Shown: piece after piece, positions 9,425 to 17,301 of the stretch
Layout of the letters: every line of letters begins with the position of its first letter
How positions within the stretch are numbered: position 1 is the first letter of the stretch
NCBI GenBank assembly: GCA_934457145.1
Contig: CAKSHP010000002.1
Location: 1-64,000, forward strand
Length of the DNA stretch: 64,000 bases
Reading direction: 5' to 3'
Origin: an uncultured Clostridia bacterium
Lineage (GTDB): Bacteria; Bacillota; Clostridia; UBA1381; UMGS1253
The notes under the pieces: generated by a model
What the model saw: the letters and a program-made list of their open reading frames with translations, nothing else
Told to the model about the DNA's origin: nothing
Databases searched by the model: none
Made by a program: the position numbers and the translations under genes

Positions 9425-9627
9425 AAGCCGTACAACAATTTGAAACAAAAACAGTATAATAAAATGGTGTAGTAAAATTTTTTACCACTTAGAACTATAT
9501 ACGATTTATGAAAAAATTTGTATTTCGACATATCTCCATATAGTTTAATGCAGAAATGGTGTAAAAATGGTGTAAATCATTTTTCACATATGCTGCAAGC
9601 ACCAGTAAAATCAAGGAGTGATATAAA

Positions 9628-10722
9628 ATGAAATTAGGTATAGTCGGACTGCCTAACGTTGGTAAATCAACGCTTTTTAACGCAATAACACAGGCAGGAG
9701 CAGAGGCTGCAAACTATCCGTTTTGCACGATAGAACCGAATGTCGGGATAGTTTCGGTTCCGGATGAAAGGTTGGACGTTTTGGCAAAAATGTATAATCC
9801 AAAAAAGGTTACCCCGGCAATAATAGAATTTGTTGATATTGCAGGTTTGGTTAAAGGCGCGAGCAGGGGCGAGGGACTCGGAAACAAATTTTTGTCGCAT
9901 ATCCGCGAAGTGGACGCTATTGTTCATGTTGTGCGCTGTTTTGAGGATAGCAATATTGTTCATGTTGACGGTAAGATAGGGCCGTTGCGCGATATTGAAA
10001 CAATTACATTAGAGCTTATATTTGCAGATATTGAAATGCTCGAAAAGAGAATTGACAGAGTTAAAAAGGCGCTTAAAGGCGATAAAAAATATCAGACAGA
10101 GCTTGATTTGCTTGAAAATGTGAAAAAACTTCTGGAAGAAGGCAAACCGGCAAGGGCATATGATTATACGGATGATGAAAAAATAATTATGCGCGAAGTT
10201 TCTCTTTTGACAATGAAACCGGTTTTGTATATTGCAAACGTGTCGGAAGATGATTTCTCAAACGGAATAGAAGAAAACAAATATGTTAAAGAAGTTGAGG
10301 AATTTGCAAAAAATGAAGGTTCGGGAGTTATTGCAATTTCTGCGCGGATAGAAGAAGAAATATCTCAGCTTGACGGCGATGAAAAGATAGAATTTTTACA
10401 GGCAATGGGCATGGAAGAGTCCGGACTTGACAAAATTGTTAAAGCAAGCTACAAGCTTCTGGGACTTATAAGTTATCTGACTGCGGGTGAGCCGGAGGTT
10501 CGTGCGTGGACAATAACCAAAGGCACCAAAGCTCCGCAGGCTGCCGGCAAAATTCACACGGATTTTGAAAAAGGATTTATACGCGCGGAGGTTATTGCGT
10601 ATGATGATTTAATTGCAAATAAAACTATGGCGGCAGCAAAGGAAAAAGGACTTGTTCGCTCGGAAGGCAAGGACTATGTTATGAAAGACGGCGATATTGT
10701 GCTGTTTAGGTTTAACGTTTAA
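9628..10722 (+). CDS. ychF: redox-regulated ATPase/GTPase YchF
   Basis: A 364-residue Obg-family P-loop NTPase. GLPNVGKSTLFNA at residues 5-17 is the Walker A; PFCTIEPNVGIV and DIAGLVKGASRGEGLGNKFL cover switch regions, and the C-terminus holds a TGS domain (LISYLTAGEPEVRAWT onward). YchF/OLA1 binds ATP in preference to GTP and associates with ribosomes. Full length for the family. AAGGAGTGA precedes the ATG. birA follows after 14 bases, so the two are probably cotranscribed. Confidence 0.97.
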   Translation: MKLGIVGLPNVGKSTLFNAITQAGAEAANYPFCTIEPNVGIVSVPDERLDVLAKMYNPKKVTPAIIEFVDIAGLVKGASRGEGLGNKFLSHIREVDAIVHVVRCFEDSNIVHVDGKIGPLRDIETITLELIFADIEMLEKRIDRVKKALKGDKKYQTELDLLENVKKLLEEGKPARAYDYTDDEKIIMREVSLLTMKPVLYIANVSEDDFSNGIEENKYVKEVEEFAKNEGSGVIAISARIEEEISQLDGDEKIEFLQAMGMEESGLDKIVKASYKLLGLISYLTAGEPEVRAWTITKGTKAPQAAGKIHTDFEKGFIRAEVIAYDDLIANKTMAAAKEKGLVRSEGKDYVMKDGDIVLFRFNV

Positions 10723-10736
10723 TTCGGAGAGAAAAT

Positions 10737-11717
10737 ATGTCGACTAAAGATAAGGTATTGGATATCCTTTTAAAAAACGAAAATATAAGTGTTTCGGGCA
10801 GCGAAATTGCAAGCCAAATTGGTGTTTCAAGAAATTCTGTTTGGAAAGCGGTTCGTTTGCTTAAAGAAAGCGGATACATAATTAAAAGCACAAACAACAA
10901 AGGATATATGTTTTTGGGCGCCGAAAATAAAATAAAAAAAGAGCTTATTGAAAACGAACTTGCAAAAGTAAATAAACTTGCCGATGTGTATGTTTTTGAT
11001 AAAATTGCATCAACAAACAACGAGGCAAAAAAGCTTGCCTCCGAAGGTTGCATAGAAAAAAGCCTTATTTGCGCAAACAGCCAGACAAACGGAAAAGGCA
11101 GGCTCGGAAGAAGCTTTGTCTCCGATGGAAGCGGGATATATTTAAGCGTTGTTTTAAGACCGAGATGCGATATATCCAAAACTGTAAAAATAACGTCTGG
11201 AGCAGCGGTTGCGGTTAAAAGAGTTATAGAAAAGTACTGCGATGATACAAAAATCAAATGGGTAAACGATATATACATAGGCAAAAAAAAGGTTTGCGGG
11301 ATTTTAACGGAGGCAGTAAGCGATTTTGAAAGCGGCGGTGTTGAGTATGCAGTTGTCGGGATAGGCGTGAATGTGTTCGGAAAAGCAGAGGATTTCGGTG
11401 CAGAGCTTAAAGATATTGTTACTACAATGGAAGAACATTTAAAAGACGGCAAAAAACTTGACAAAAATGTGATTGTATCTCAAATTTACAGCGAGCTTAT
11501 CGATATTTACAACTCTCTTGATGATTTTAGCCTGGTTATGAAAGAATACAGAGAAAGCTGTTTTGTTATAGGAAAACAGGTGTTTGCCGTAAAGGCGGGA
11601 GAAAGAACAAAAGTAACCGTTAAAGATGTTGATGATAACGGAGCGCTTGTGTGCGAGGATGAAAATAAAAATAAGATTTTATTGTCGAGCGGAGAAATAA
11701 GCATACGGTTTGAATAA
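10737..11717 (+). CDS. birA: bifunctional biotin-protein ligase / biotin operon repressor BirA
   Basis: A 326-residue protein with an N-terminal winged-helix DNA-binding domain (SGSEIASQIGVSRNSVWKAV, residues 20-40), the central ligase domain with NGKGRLGRSF as the biotinyl-AMP loop and KWVNDIYIGKKKVCGIL, and a small C-terminal domain. It activates biotin with ATP and transfers it to carboxylase carrier proteins; with the helix-turn-helix it also represses biotin genes. No biotin genes or obvious palindromic operator lie nearby. Start ATG 10737 follows CGGAGAG. Confidence 0.95.
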   Translation: MSTKDKVLDILLKNENISVSGSEIASQIGVSRNSVWKAVRLLKESGYIIKSTNNKGYMFLGAENKIKKELIENELAKVNKLADVYVFDKIASTNNEAKKLASEGCIEKSLICANSQTNGKGRLGRSFVSDGSGIYLSVVLRPRCDISKTVKITSGAAVAVKRVIEKYCDDTKIKWVNDIYIGKKKVCGILTEAVSDFESGGVEYAVVGIGVNVFGKAEDFGAELKDIVTTMEEHLKDGKKLDKNVIVSQIYSELIDIYNSLDDFSLVMKEYRESCFVIGKQVFAVKAGERTKVTVKDVDDNGALVCEDENKNKILLSSGEISIRFE

Positions 11718-11736
11718 ATAAAAAGGTTGTGATATT

Positions 11737-12384
11737 GTGGACAAGATAAAGGCTCTTATGAGTACGGTTGAAAAAAATAATATGTCTGCGTATTTTGCAA
11801 ATGATAAAAAAGAAGCTGCTAAAATTGCAGAGTCTCTTTTAAAAGACGGCGATACGGTTGCTGTCGGAGGCAGTATGAGCTTGTTTGAGTGCGGTATAAT
11901 AGATATGCTGAGAAGCGGAAAGTATAATTTTTTGGACAGGTACGAAAAAAATCTTACGCGCAATGAAATAAATGATATATTTGTGCGTTCATTTAGTGCG
12001 GATGTGTATTTATCTTCTGTAAACGCAATAACACAAAATGGTGAGATCTACAATGTTGACGGAAACGGAAACAGGGTTGCGGCTATTATGTACGGACCGA
12101 AATCGGTTATACTTGTTGTCGGAAAAAATAAAATTGTAAAAGATATAAATGCTGCTGTGGAATATGTAAAAAGTGTGTCTGCGCCTAAAAACTGTGTAAG
12201 GCTTTCAAAAAACACCTATTGCAGCAAAACGGGAAAATGTGTTTCTTTAACAGAAGAAAAACGTGATATGTGCAGCGGCTGTACGAGCAGCGAACGGATT
12301 TGCTGCGACTATACAATAATTTCAGGCTCACAAACTAAAAACAGAATAAAAATTATTTTTGTTAATGAAAATTTAGGATATTAA
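11737..12384 (+). CDS. LUD-domain (LutC-like) protein
   Basis: A 215-residue protein of the LUD family (DUF162), recognisable by GDTVAVGGSMSLFECGIIDML and the later VDGNGNRVAAIMYGPKSVILVVGKNKIV. LUD proteins include LutB/LutC subunits of lactate oxidation, but small stand-alone members in Clostridia have no proven role. The C-terminus has a cluster of cysteines (near 165-190) including CSGCTSSERICC, which might bind a metal or iron-sulfur centre. The start is GTG 11737 behind an AAGG site. It ends the ychF-birA group and is followed by a strong terminator. Confidence 0.8.
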   Translation: MDKIKALMSTVEKNNMSAYFANDKKEAAKIAESLLKDGDTVAVGGSMSLFECGIIDMLRSGKYNFLDRYEKNLTRNEINDIFVRSFSADVYLSSVNAITQNGEIYNVDGNGNRVAAIMYGPKSVILVVGKNKIVKDINAAVEYVKSVSAPKNCVRLSKNTYCSKTGKCVSLTEEKRDMCSGCTSSERICCDYTIISGSQTKNRIKIIFVNENLGY

Positions 12385-12434
12385 TTAAGGCTTAAATCAA
12401 AATCATCAGTAAACCGGAGGTTTCTTTACAAAAA

Positions 12435-12479
12435 CAAAGGCGAAAAGGCAAAATTGCTTTTTCGCCTTTGTTTTTTTTT
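12435..12479 (+). terminator. rho-independent terminator after the LUD gene
   Basis: A 16-base stem (12435-12450 with 12455-12470, one G-U pair) with loop AAAT is followed by nine T (12471-12479). It closes the ychF-birA-LUD unit and separates it from spoIIGA. Confidence 0.93.
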
Positions 12480-12631
12480 GTGAAAAAAATGTCATTTGAT
12501 TTTTGCGGCACAGGTATATATTATTACAAAATTTTTACAGATTATTTGCTATAATAACCACAGACATAAAAAACAAAAGAAAAAAAACGGATTTGCATTT
12601 TTTATGATGCCGAAAAAGAGGTGAAAAACGT

Positions 12632-13435
12632 ATGGCGGTTGTGTTTGTTGATGTGTTTTTTATGTATAATTTTTTGGTAAATCTCATATTGCTTATAACA
12701 ACAAAGCTTTTATGTTTTTCAAAAACAAGAGGTGTATATATAGCGGCAGGGGCATTTGCGGGAAGTGTTTATGCAGTGTTTGCGATGGTTTGCGGTTTAA
12801 AAGGAGCTTTGGGGTATATATTAAACTTTTTGGCAAGCTGTATTATAATAGCATTTGCATTTAAAACAAAAAGCGTAAAAGTGTTTTTAAAAACCGCGGC
12901 TGTGTTTATGGGAGGCGCGTTTTTATATGGCGGAGCGATGATGTTTTTAGTTTATTATCTGCATACGGGAATATATTTCGGGGGCGGGATTTTTTATGTT
13001 GACATATCGGTTGTTACGCTTGTTTTAACGGCGTGCGCGGTATATGTTTTGATATATTTATCAAAACGCATGATAGAAAAAAAGCTTATGCAAAGCGGAA
13101 AAGTATATGATTTAAAAATTGAAGTGTGCGGTAAAGAAATTGATGTGAGCGCACTTTATGACAGCGCAAACATGCTGTGTGAGCCGATAAGCACATCACC
13201 TGTGATATTAATTGAAGAAAGCGCACTTAAAAATGAAAATCTTAATATAAAAACATACAGGGCGATACCTTATAAAGGGGCAGGAGGAAGCGGACTTTTG
13301 ATGGCGTTTTTGCCGAAGAATTTGTATATAAACGGTAAAAAGGTTGAAAAGGACGTGTATATCGCATGTTACAATCAAAAAATATCTGAAAGCGGCGCCT
13401 ACAGAGCAATTTTGCATCCGTTTGCGATGCCGTGA
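12632..13435 (+). CDS. spoIIGA: sigma-E processing peptidase SpoIIGA
   Basis: A 267-residue protein with five hydrophobic segments in residues 1-145 and a soluble C-terminal aspartic-protease domain. The catalytic Asp is in DSAN at residues 177-180 (DTGN-like in homologues). SpoIIGA sits in the sporulation septum and removes the pro-sequence of sigma-E in the mother cell after activation by SpoIIR. The gene lies 22 bases before sigE, the conserved arrangement. A TATAAT at 12550-12555 is a plausible -10; no well-placed -35 is seen, as expected for a Spo0A-assisted promoter, but I could not identify convincing Spo0A boxes. Confidence 0.95.
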   Translation: MAVVFVDVFFMYNFLVNLILLITTKLLCFSKTRGVYIAAGAFAGSVYAVFAMVCGLKGALGYILNFLASCIIIAFAFKTKSVKVFLKTAAVFMGGAFLYGGAMMFLVYYLHTGIYFGGGIFYVDISVVTLVLTACAVYVLIYLSKRMIEKKLMQSGKVYDLKIEVCGKEIDVSALYDSANMLCEPISTSPVILIEESALKNENLNIKTYRAIPYKGAGGSGLLMAFLPKNLYINGKKVEKDVYIACYNQKISESGAYRAILHPFAMP

Positions 13436-13457
13436 AAAAGTGAGGAGGAGTGCAAAA

Positions 13458-14153
13458 TTGATTTTTAAAAACATGATAGAAAAAATAAGAAAGCTTCTGG
13501 AAAACGAAATATACTACATAGGGGGCGCAGAGGCGCTTCCTCCGCCGCTGAAACCGGCAGAAGAAGCCGAATTTTTAAAACGGCTGGCTTTAAAGGACGA
13601 AAATGCAAAAACAACGCTTATAGAAAGAAACCTGAGGCTTGTTGTTTATATTGCAAAGAAGTTTGAAAATACCGCCGTGGGAATTGAAGATCTTATTTCA
13701 ATCGGTAGCATCGGGCTTATAAAAGCGATAAACACTTTTAATCCTGAAAAGAACATAAAGCTCGCAACCTATGCTTCAAGGTGTATAGAAAATGAAATTT
13801 TAATGTATTTAAGAAAAAACAGCTCAACGAGAAGCGAAATTTCTATTGATGAACCGCTTAACACCGACTGGGACGGAAACGAACTTTTGCTTTCCGACAT
13901 ACTCGGGACAGAAGCGGATTTAATAAACAAAAATATTGAAGAAGAGGTCGACAGACAGCTTTTAAGGATTGCAATGTCAAAGCTTTCTGCAAGAGAACAA
14001 AATATTATGGTTTTGCGTTTCGGACTTTTCGGAAACGAAGAAAAAACTCAAAAAGAAGTTGCTGATATGCTCGGAATATCGCAGTCATATATATCAAGAC
14101 TTGAAAAAAGAATAATTATGCGTCTGAAAAAAGAAATAATAAAAATGACATAA
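13458..14153 (+). CDS. sigE: sporulation sigma factor sigma-E (pro-sigma-E)
   Basis: A 231-residue mother-cell sigma factor. [13 protein letters not shown] and [19 protein letters not shown] are near-diagnostic, and region 4.2 ends [21 protein letters not shown] choose TTG 13458 because GAGGAGGAG at 13442-13450 gives correct spacing; an in-frame ATG at 13473 is too far away, and a longer reading would overlap spoIIGA deeply. By alignment with Bacillus subtilis (cleavage just before the second Tyr of VYYIGG) the pro-sequence would be only about 19 residues, against 27 there. It drives early mother-cell genes after SpoIIGA cleavage. Confidence 0.96.
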   Translation: MIFKNMIEKIRKLLENEIYYIGGAEALPPPLKPAEEAEFLKRLALKDENAKTTLIERNLRLVVYIAKKFENTAVGIEDLISIGSIGLIKAINTFNPEKNIKLATYASRCIENEILMYLRKNSSTRSEISIDEPLNTDWDGNELLLSDILGTEADLINKNIEEEVDRQLLRIAMSKLSAREQNIMVLRFGLFGNEEKTQKEVADMLGISQSYISRLEKRIIMRLKKEIIKMT

Positions 14154-14243
14154 TGAGACAGACTATATTTATGTGTTTGCATATGTAAAAAATGTACATA
14201 CCGGCGCTTTTGCGACGGCCTTTAATTAAGGAGGAATACACAT

Positions 14244-15014
14244 ATGCAAAACAAAGTCTGCATTTGCGGAGTTAACACTTCAAAGCTTCCGATTCTTACT
14301 CAGAAGGAAAAAGAAAATCTTCTGATAAAGATAAAAAACGGAGATAATGAAGCAAGAGAATACTTTATACAGGGAAATTTGAGGCTGGTTTTAAGCGTTG
14401 TGCAAAGATTTGCCGCAAGGGGCGAAAATCCCGATGATTTATTTCAGGTCGGTTGTATAGGTTTGATAAAATCAATCGATAATTTTAATTTGGAAATCGG
14501 AGTGAAATTTTCAACATATGCCGTGCCGATGATTATCGGCGAGATAAGAAGATATTTAAGGGACAACAACTCAATTCGCGTAAGCCGTTCGCTGAGAGAT
14601 ACGGCATACAAGGTGCTTTCGGCAAAAGAAAAGCTGACGGCACAGCTAAACCGCGAGCCTACTATTGACGAAATAGCAAAATATCTTGAAATAAAGAAGG
14701 AAGAAATTGTGTTTGCATTAGATGCAATTGCAGATCCCGTGTCGCTTTATGAACCTGTATATCATGACGGCGGGGATGCGATATATGTTATGGATCAGGT
14801 GTGTGACGAAAAAAGCAAGGATGAAATGTGGCTTGAACAGATTTGTTTAAGCGAGGCTATGAAACATTTAACTAAACGCGAAAAACACATTTTAAATCTG
14901 AGGTTTTTCAAAGGCAGAACGCAAATGGAGGTTGCCCGGGAAATCGGCATAAGTCAGGCACAGGTTTCAAGACTTGAAAAAAGCGCGATAGATCATATGA
15001 AAAAATATATGTAA
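14244..15014 (+). CDS. sigG: sporulation sigma factor sigma-G
   Basis: A 256-residue forespore sigma factor. The start KVCICGVNTSKLPILTQKE, then GNLRLVLSVVQRF, DDLFQVGCIGLIKSIDNF, STYAVPMIIGEIRRYLRDNN and TQMEVAREIGISQAQVSRLE match sigma-G along its length. It directs late forespore transcription. It lies 90 bases after sigE, as in other Clostridia and Bacilli, with a TAAGGAGG ribosome site. The 90-base gap may hold its own sigma-F-type promoter, but I could not define one with correct spacing. Confidence 0.97.
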   Translation: MQNKVCICGVNTSKLPILTQKEKENLLIKIKNGDNEAREYFIQGNLRLVLSVVQRFAARGENPDDLFQVGCIGLIKSIDNFNLEIGVKFSTYAVPMIIGEIRRYLRDNNSIRVSRSLRDTAYKVLSAKEKLTAQLNREPTIDEIAKYLEIKKEEIVFALDAIADPVSLYEPVYHDGGDAIYVMDQVCDEKSKDEMWLEQICLSEAMKHLTKREKHILNLRFFKGRTQMEVAREIGISQAQVSRLEKSAIDHMKKYM

Positions 15015-15072
15015 ATTTTAAATTCTTTTGTGCATATAATTTAGGTATAGTACATGCATCGGAGGTGAGAAC

Positions 15073-15183
15073 GTGAAAAACGATGAAGAAACAAAAACTA
15101 AAAATGACGGGGAAAAGGTGATTGAAGATATAGACGATTTGATTTTTAAAAATGAACCCGTTAAGATACATTCAGAAAAGTGA
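15073..15183 (+). CDS. small acidic peptide downstream of sigG
   Basis: A 36-codon reading frame from GTG 15073 to TGA 15181, rich in Lys, Asp and Glu and without any membrane segment. GGAGGTGA at 15061-15068 is one of the strongest ribosome sites in the window, with ideal spacing to the GTG, and a terminator begins 13 bases after the stop. That framing by ribosome site and terminator argues that it is translated. Its place right after sigG suggests a forespore role, which is inference only. I do not recognise a family. Confidence 0.5.
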   Translation: MKNDEETKTKNDGEKVIEDIDDLIFKNEPVKIHSEK

Positions 15184-15195
15184 ATATTAATTTTA

Positions 15196-15240
15196 AAGCG
15201 GCTTATACATGTCAATTGATATGTTTGCCGCTTATTTTTT
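15196..15240 (+). terminator. terminator after the sigG block
   Basis: AAGCGGC at 15196-15202 pairs with GCCGCTT at 15227-15233; ATTTTTTT follows. The loop of 24 bases can form further weak pairs (ACAT / ATGT). Confidence 0.8.
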
Positions 15241-15356
15241 TGAATTAAAAAATAGTTTACAATATTTTTTTTGATTATATCTTGAAAAATCGGAAAAAAT
15301 ATCATATAATTATTATATATAATATTTTACGCAGGTAAAAATGAAAAGGAGCGATT

Positions 15357-15899
15357 ATGCTTAAGAAGGAAAAAGTGATCGAAAGCAAGAAGATTTTTGA
15401 CGGAAAAATTATAAATGTGAGATTGGATACGGTTGAAACATATTGCAAAAAAACTGCAAGCAGAGAAATTGTTGAGCATCCCGACGGAGTTGGGATTGTG
15501 GCAGTAGATGAAAATAACAGAGTGTGTCTTGTACGGCAGTATCGAAATCCGTTTGATGATTTTATAACGGAAATACCGGCAGGCAAAGCCGAAAAGGGCG
15601 AGGACGTAAAAATAACTGCAATAAGAGAGCTTAGCGAGGAAACGGGATACACGGCAGAGAGTATGAGTTATATGGGTTATGCTATGGTATCTCCGGGATT
15701 TTGCAGCGAAAAAATTCATTTGTTTTTGGCCCGCGGGCTTAAAAAGGGCGAGTGCCATTTTGATGAAGACGAATTTTTGGAAATGAGCATGTGTGATTTT
15801 AAAGAGGCATATAAAATGGTTATGGACGGACAAATTACCGATGCGAAAACCATCATAGGAATATTAAAAGCAAAAGAGATTTTAGATATTAAACTTTAA
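15357..15899 (+). CDS. Nudix hydrolase (ADP-ribose pyrophosphatase type)
   Basis: A 180-residue hydrolase with a perfect Nudix box GX5EX7REUXEEXGU: it begins at GKAEKGE and ends at RELSEETGY, about residues 78-100. The preceding VCLVRQYRNPF is typical of the NudF / ADP-ribose pyrophosphatase subgroup, which cleaves ADP-ribose to AMP and ribose 5-phosphate. A GAAAAGGAG site precedes ATG 15357. It heads a run of genes (Nudix, ROK kinase, zapA, U32) spaced 2-50 bases apart. Confidence 0.92.
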   Translation: MLKKEKVIESKKIFDGKIINVRLDTVETYCKKTASREIVEHPDGVGIVAVDENNRVCLVRQYRNPFDDFITEIPAGKAEKGEDVKITAIRELSEETGYTAESMSYMGYAMVSPGFCSEKIHLFLARGLKKGECHFDEDEFLEMSMCDFKEAYKMVMDGQITDAKTIIGILKAKEILDIKL

Positions 15900-15912
15900 G
15901 GAGCAGAAGCAA

Positions 15913-16896
15913 ATGTATTTGGCGGGACTTGACATAGGCGGTACTAAGTGTGCGGTTTTGATAGGAAAAGAAGAGAACGGGAAATTAAGAGTTATTGCAA
16001 AAGAGAAAATATCTTCAGGCAAAGACCTTGAACCGTATGATACAATGGAAAAAGCAAGTGTGCTCATAGAAAAACTGTGCAAAAAAAACGCTATAGATAT
16101 TAAAGAGATAAAGGCAGTCGGTATTTCGTGCGGAGGACCGCTCGATTCAAAGCGCGGCATTATAAAATGTCCGCCCAATTTGGTGTTATGGGATAATATT
16201 TACATAACAGACTTTTTTGAAAAACGCTTTAATGTACCGGCATATTTGTGCAATGACGCAAACGCCTGTGCTTTGGCAGAAAACAGGTTCGGAGCCGGAA
16301 AAGGCAGCGAAAATATGATATTTTTAACGTTTGGTACAGGTATGGGAGCGGGACTTATATTAAACGGAAAATTATACAGCGGAACATGTGATTTGGCGGG
16401 CGAGGCCGGACATATGCGCCTTTCTCAAAACGGGCCTGCCGGTTTTGGAAAAACAGGGAGTTTTGAGGGCTGGTGCAGCGGAGGCGGAATTACGCAGACA
16501 GCATACATTGCCGCTTTGAAAAAAATCCAGACAGGCGGCAGCGTCGGATATTATAAAATAGGGGAAAATCCGGCAGATATAAGTGCAAAGTCGGTTGCTG
16601 AGGCTGCAAAAGCGGGCGATGAAACCGCAATTGAAGTTTATAAAGAAGTCGGAAAAAAACTCGGATATGCGATAAGCATTTTAATCGATATATTAAATCC
16701 TGAAACAATCGTTATAGGTAGCGTTTTTGAAAGAAGCAAAGAGCTTATGGAAAGCGCGATGCTTGATGTTATAAAAAAAGAAGCACTTGCAGAGTCCGGC
16801 AAGGTGTGTGTTATAAAAGCGGCGGCTCTCGGAGATGAGATAGGCGATATTGCTGCGCTGACATGCGCATATGAGGCAGCGAAAAGAGAAATTTAA
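15913..16896 (+). CDS. ROK family sugar kinase
   Basis: A 327-residue ROK protein. DIGGTKCAVL at residues 6-15 is the phosphate-binding motif, CNDANACALAE holds the catalytic Asp, and TFGTGMGAGLI the second phosphate loop. The likely reaction is ATP-dependent phosphorylation of glucose or a related hexose. The zinc motif of most ROK proteins (CXCGXXGCXE) is absent: after EAGHMRL the sequence reads NGPAGFGKTGSFEGWCSGGGI. A subset of clostridial ROK kinases lacks it in this way, so activity is not excluded. There is no N-terminal helix-turn-helix, so it is a kinase rather than a repressor. Confidence 0.88.
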   Translation: MYLAGLDIGGTKCAVLIGKEENGKLRVIAKEKISSGKDLEPYDTMEKASVLIEKLCKKNAIDIKEIKAVGISCGGPLDSKRGIIKCPPNLVLWDNIYITDFFEKRFNVPAYLCNDANACALAENRFGAGKGSENMIFLTFGTGMGAGLILNGKLYSGTCDLAGEAGHMRLSQNGPAGFGKTGSFEGWCSGGGITQTAYIAALKKIQTGGSVGYYKIGENPADISAKSVAEAAKAGDETAIEVYKEVGKKLGYAISILIDILNPETIVIGSVFERSKELMESAMLDVIKKEALAESGKVCVIKAAALGDEIGDIAALTCAYEAAKREI

Positions 16897-16945
16897 GGCA
16901 GATGCTTTATTAATATTAAAGATATTATAAGGGGAGGGTTTTACC

Positions 16946-17299
16946 GTGGGCGAAAAAGTGAAGATGGAAGCTAAAATAAGAGGCAAATACTATACGATAG
17001 TTGCGCCGGAGCCGGAAGAATATATTTACAAAATTTGCTCATATGTAGACAAAAAAGTGAGCGAGATTGCAAATATGAATCCGAGGCTTGGCACGGAAAT
17101 GTCGTCTATTTTAACGGCTATAAATGTGTCGGACGAGCTTTTTAAGACAATTGACAGAGAGGATAACTTAAGAAAACAGATATTGGAATACGGCAAAGAG
17201 CTTCGCAGACTTGAAGAGGAAAAACGCGTTCTTGAAGAAAAGAATAAAAGTCTTGAAGAAAAGCTTTTAAATGCGGAAGCAGAGGATAAGGGAGAATAG
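16946..17299 (+). CDS. zapA: cell division protein ZapA
   Basis: A 117-residue ZapA: the N-terminal part (KMEAKIRGKYYTIVAPEPEE, then YIYKICSYVDKKVSEI) is the globular domain and residues 65-115 form a long charged coiled coil. ZapA tetramers cross-link FtsZ filaments at midcell. The start is GTG 16946 behind GGGGAGGG. The U32 gene follows after only 2 bases, so the two are probably coupled. Confidence 0.92.
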   Translation: MGEKVKMEAKIRGKYYTIVAPEPEEYIYKICSYVDKKVSEIANMNPRLGTEMSSILTAINVSDELFKTIDREDNLRKQILEYGKELRRLEEEKRVLEEKNKSLEEKLLNAEAEDKGE

Positions 17300-17301
17300 A
17301 T

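Larger units (their letters stand above)
9079..9627. other. gene-poor interval with integrase relic
   Basis: A 549-base AT-rich stretch between the flippase gene and ychF. It contains a consensus-like sigma-A promoter (9189-9217), a short stem (TTTCTCA / TGAGAAA around 9238-9257), a 50-codon integrase N-terminal relic (9272-9424), and three copies of TGGTGTA between 9460 and 9580. No clear terminator follows the flippase gene. A weak promoter for ychF may lie at 9518-9546 (TTGTAT, 17 bases, TAGTTT), and a ribosome site AAGGAG precedes ychF. Confidence 0.6.

Noticed and set aside
10712..11464. A 250-codon minus-strand frame
   Set aside because: It lies fully opposite birA, has no ribosome site and shows the Ser/Phe/Leu-rich composition of antisense AT-rich coding DNA.
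12385..12631. Spo0A boxes upstream of spoIIGA
   Set aside because: TGTCATT near 12490 is the best candidate and matches the TGTCGAA consensus too weakly; only a TATAAT -10 is supportable.
14154..14243. A sigma-F or sigma-G type promoter before sigG (TGCATA and CATAC elements)
   Set aside because: The two elements are only about 13 bases apart, not the 15-18 expected, and the second box is a poor match.
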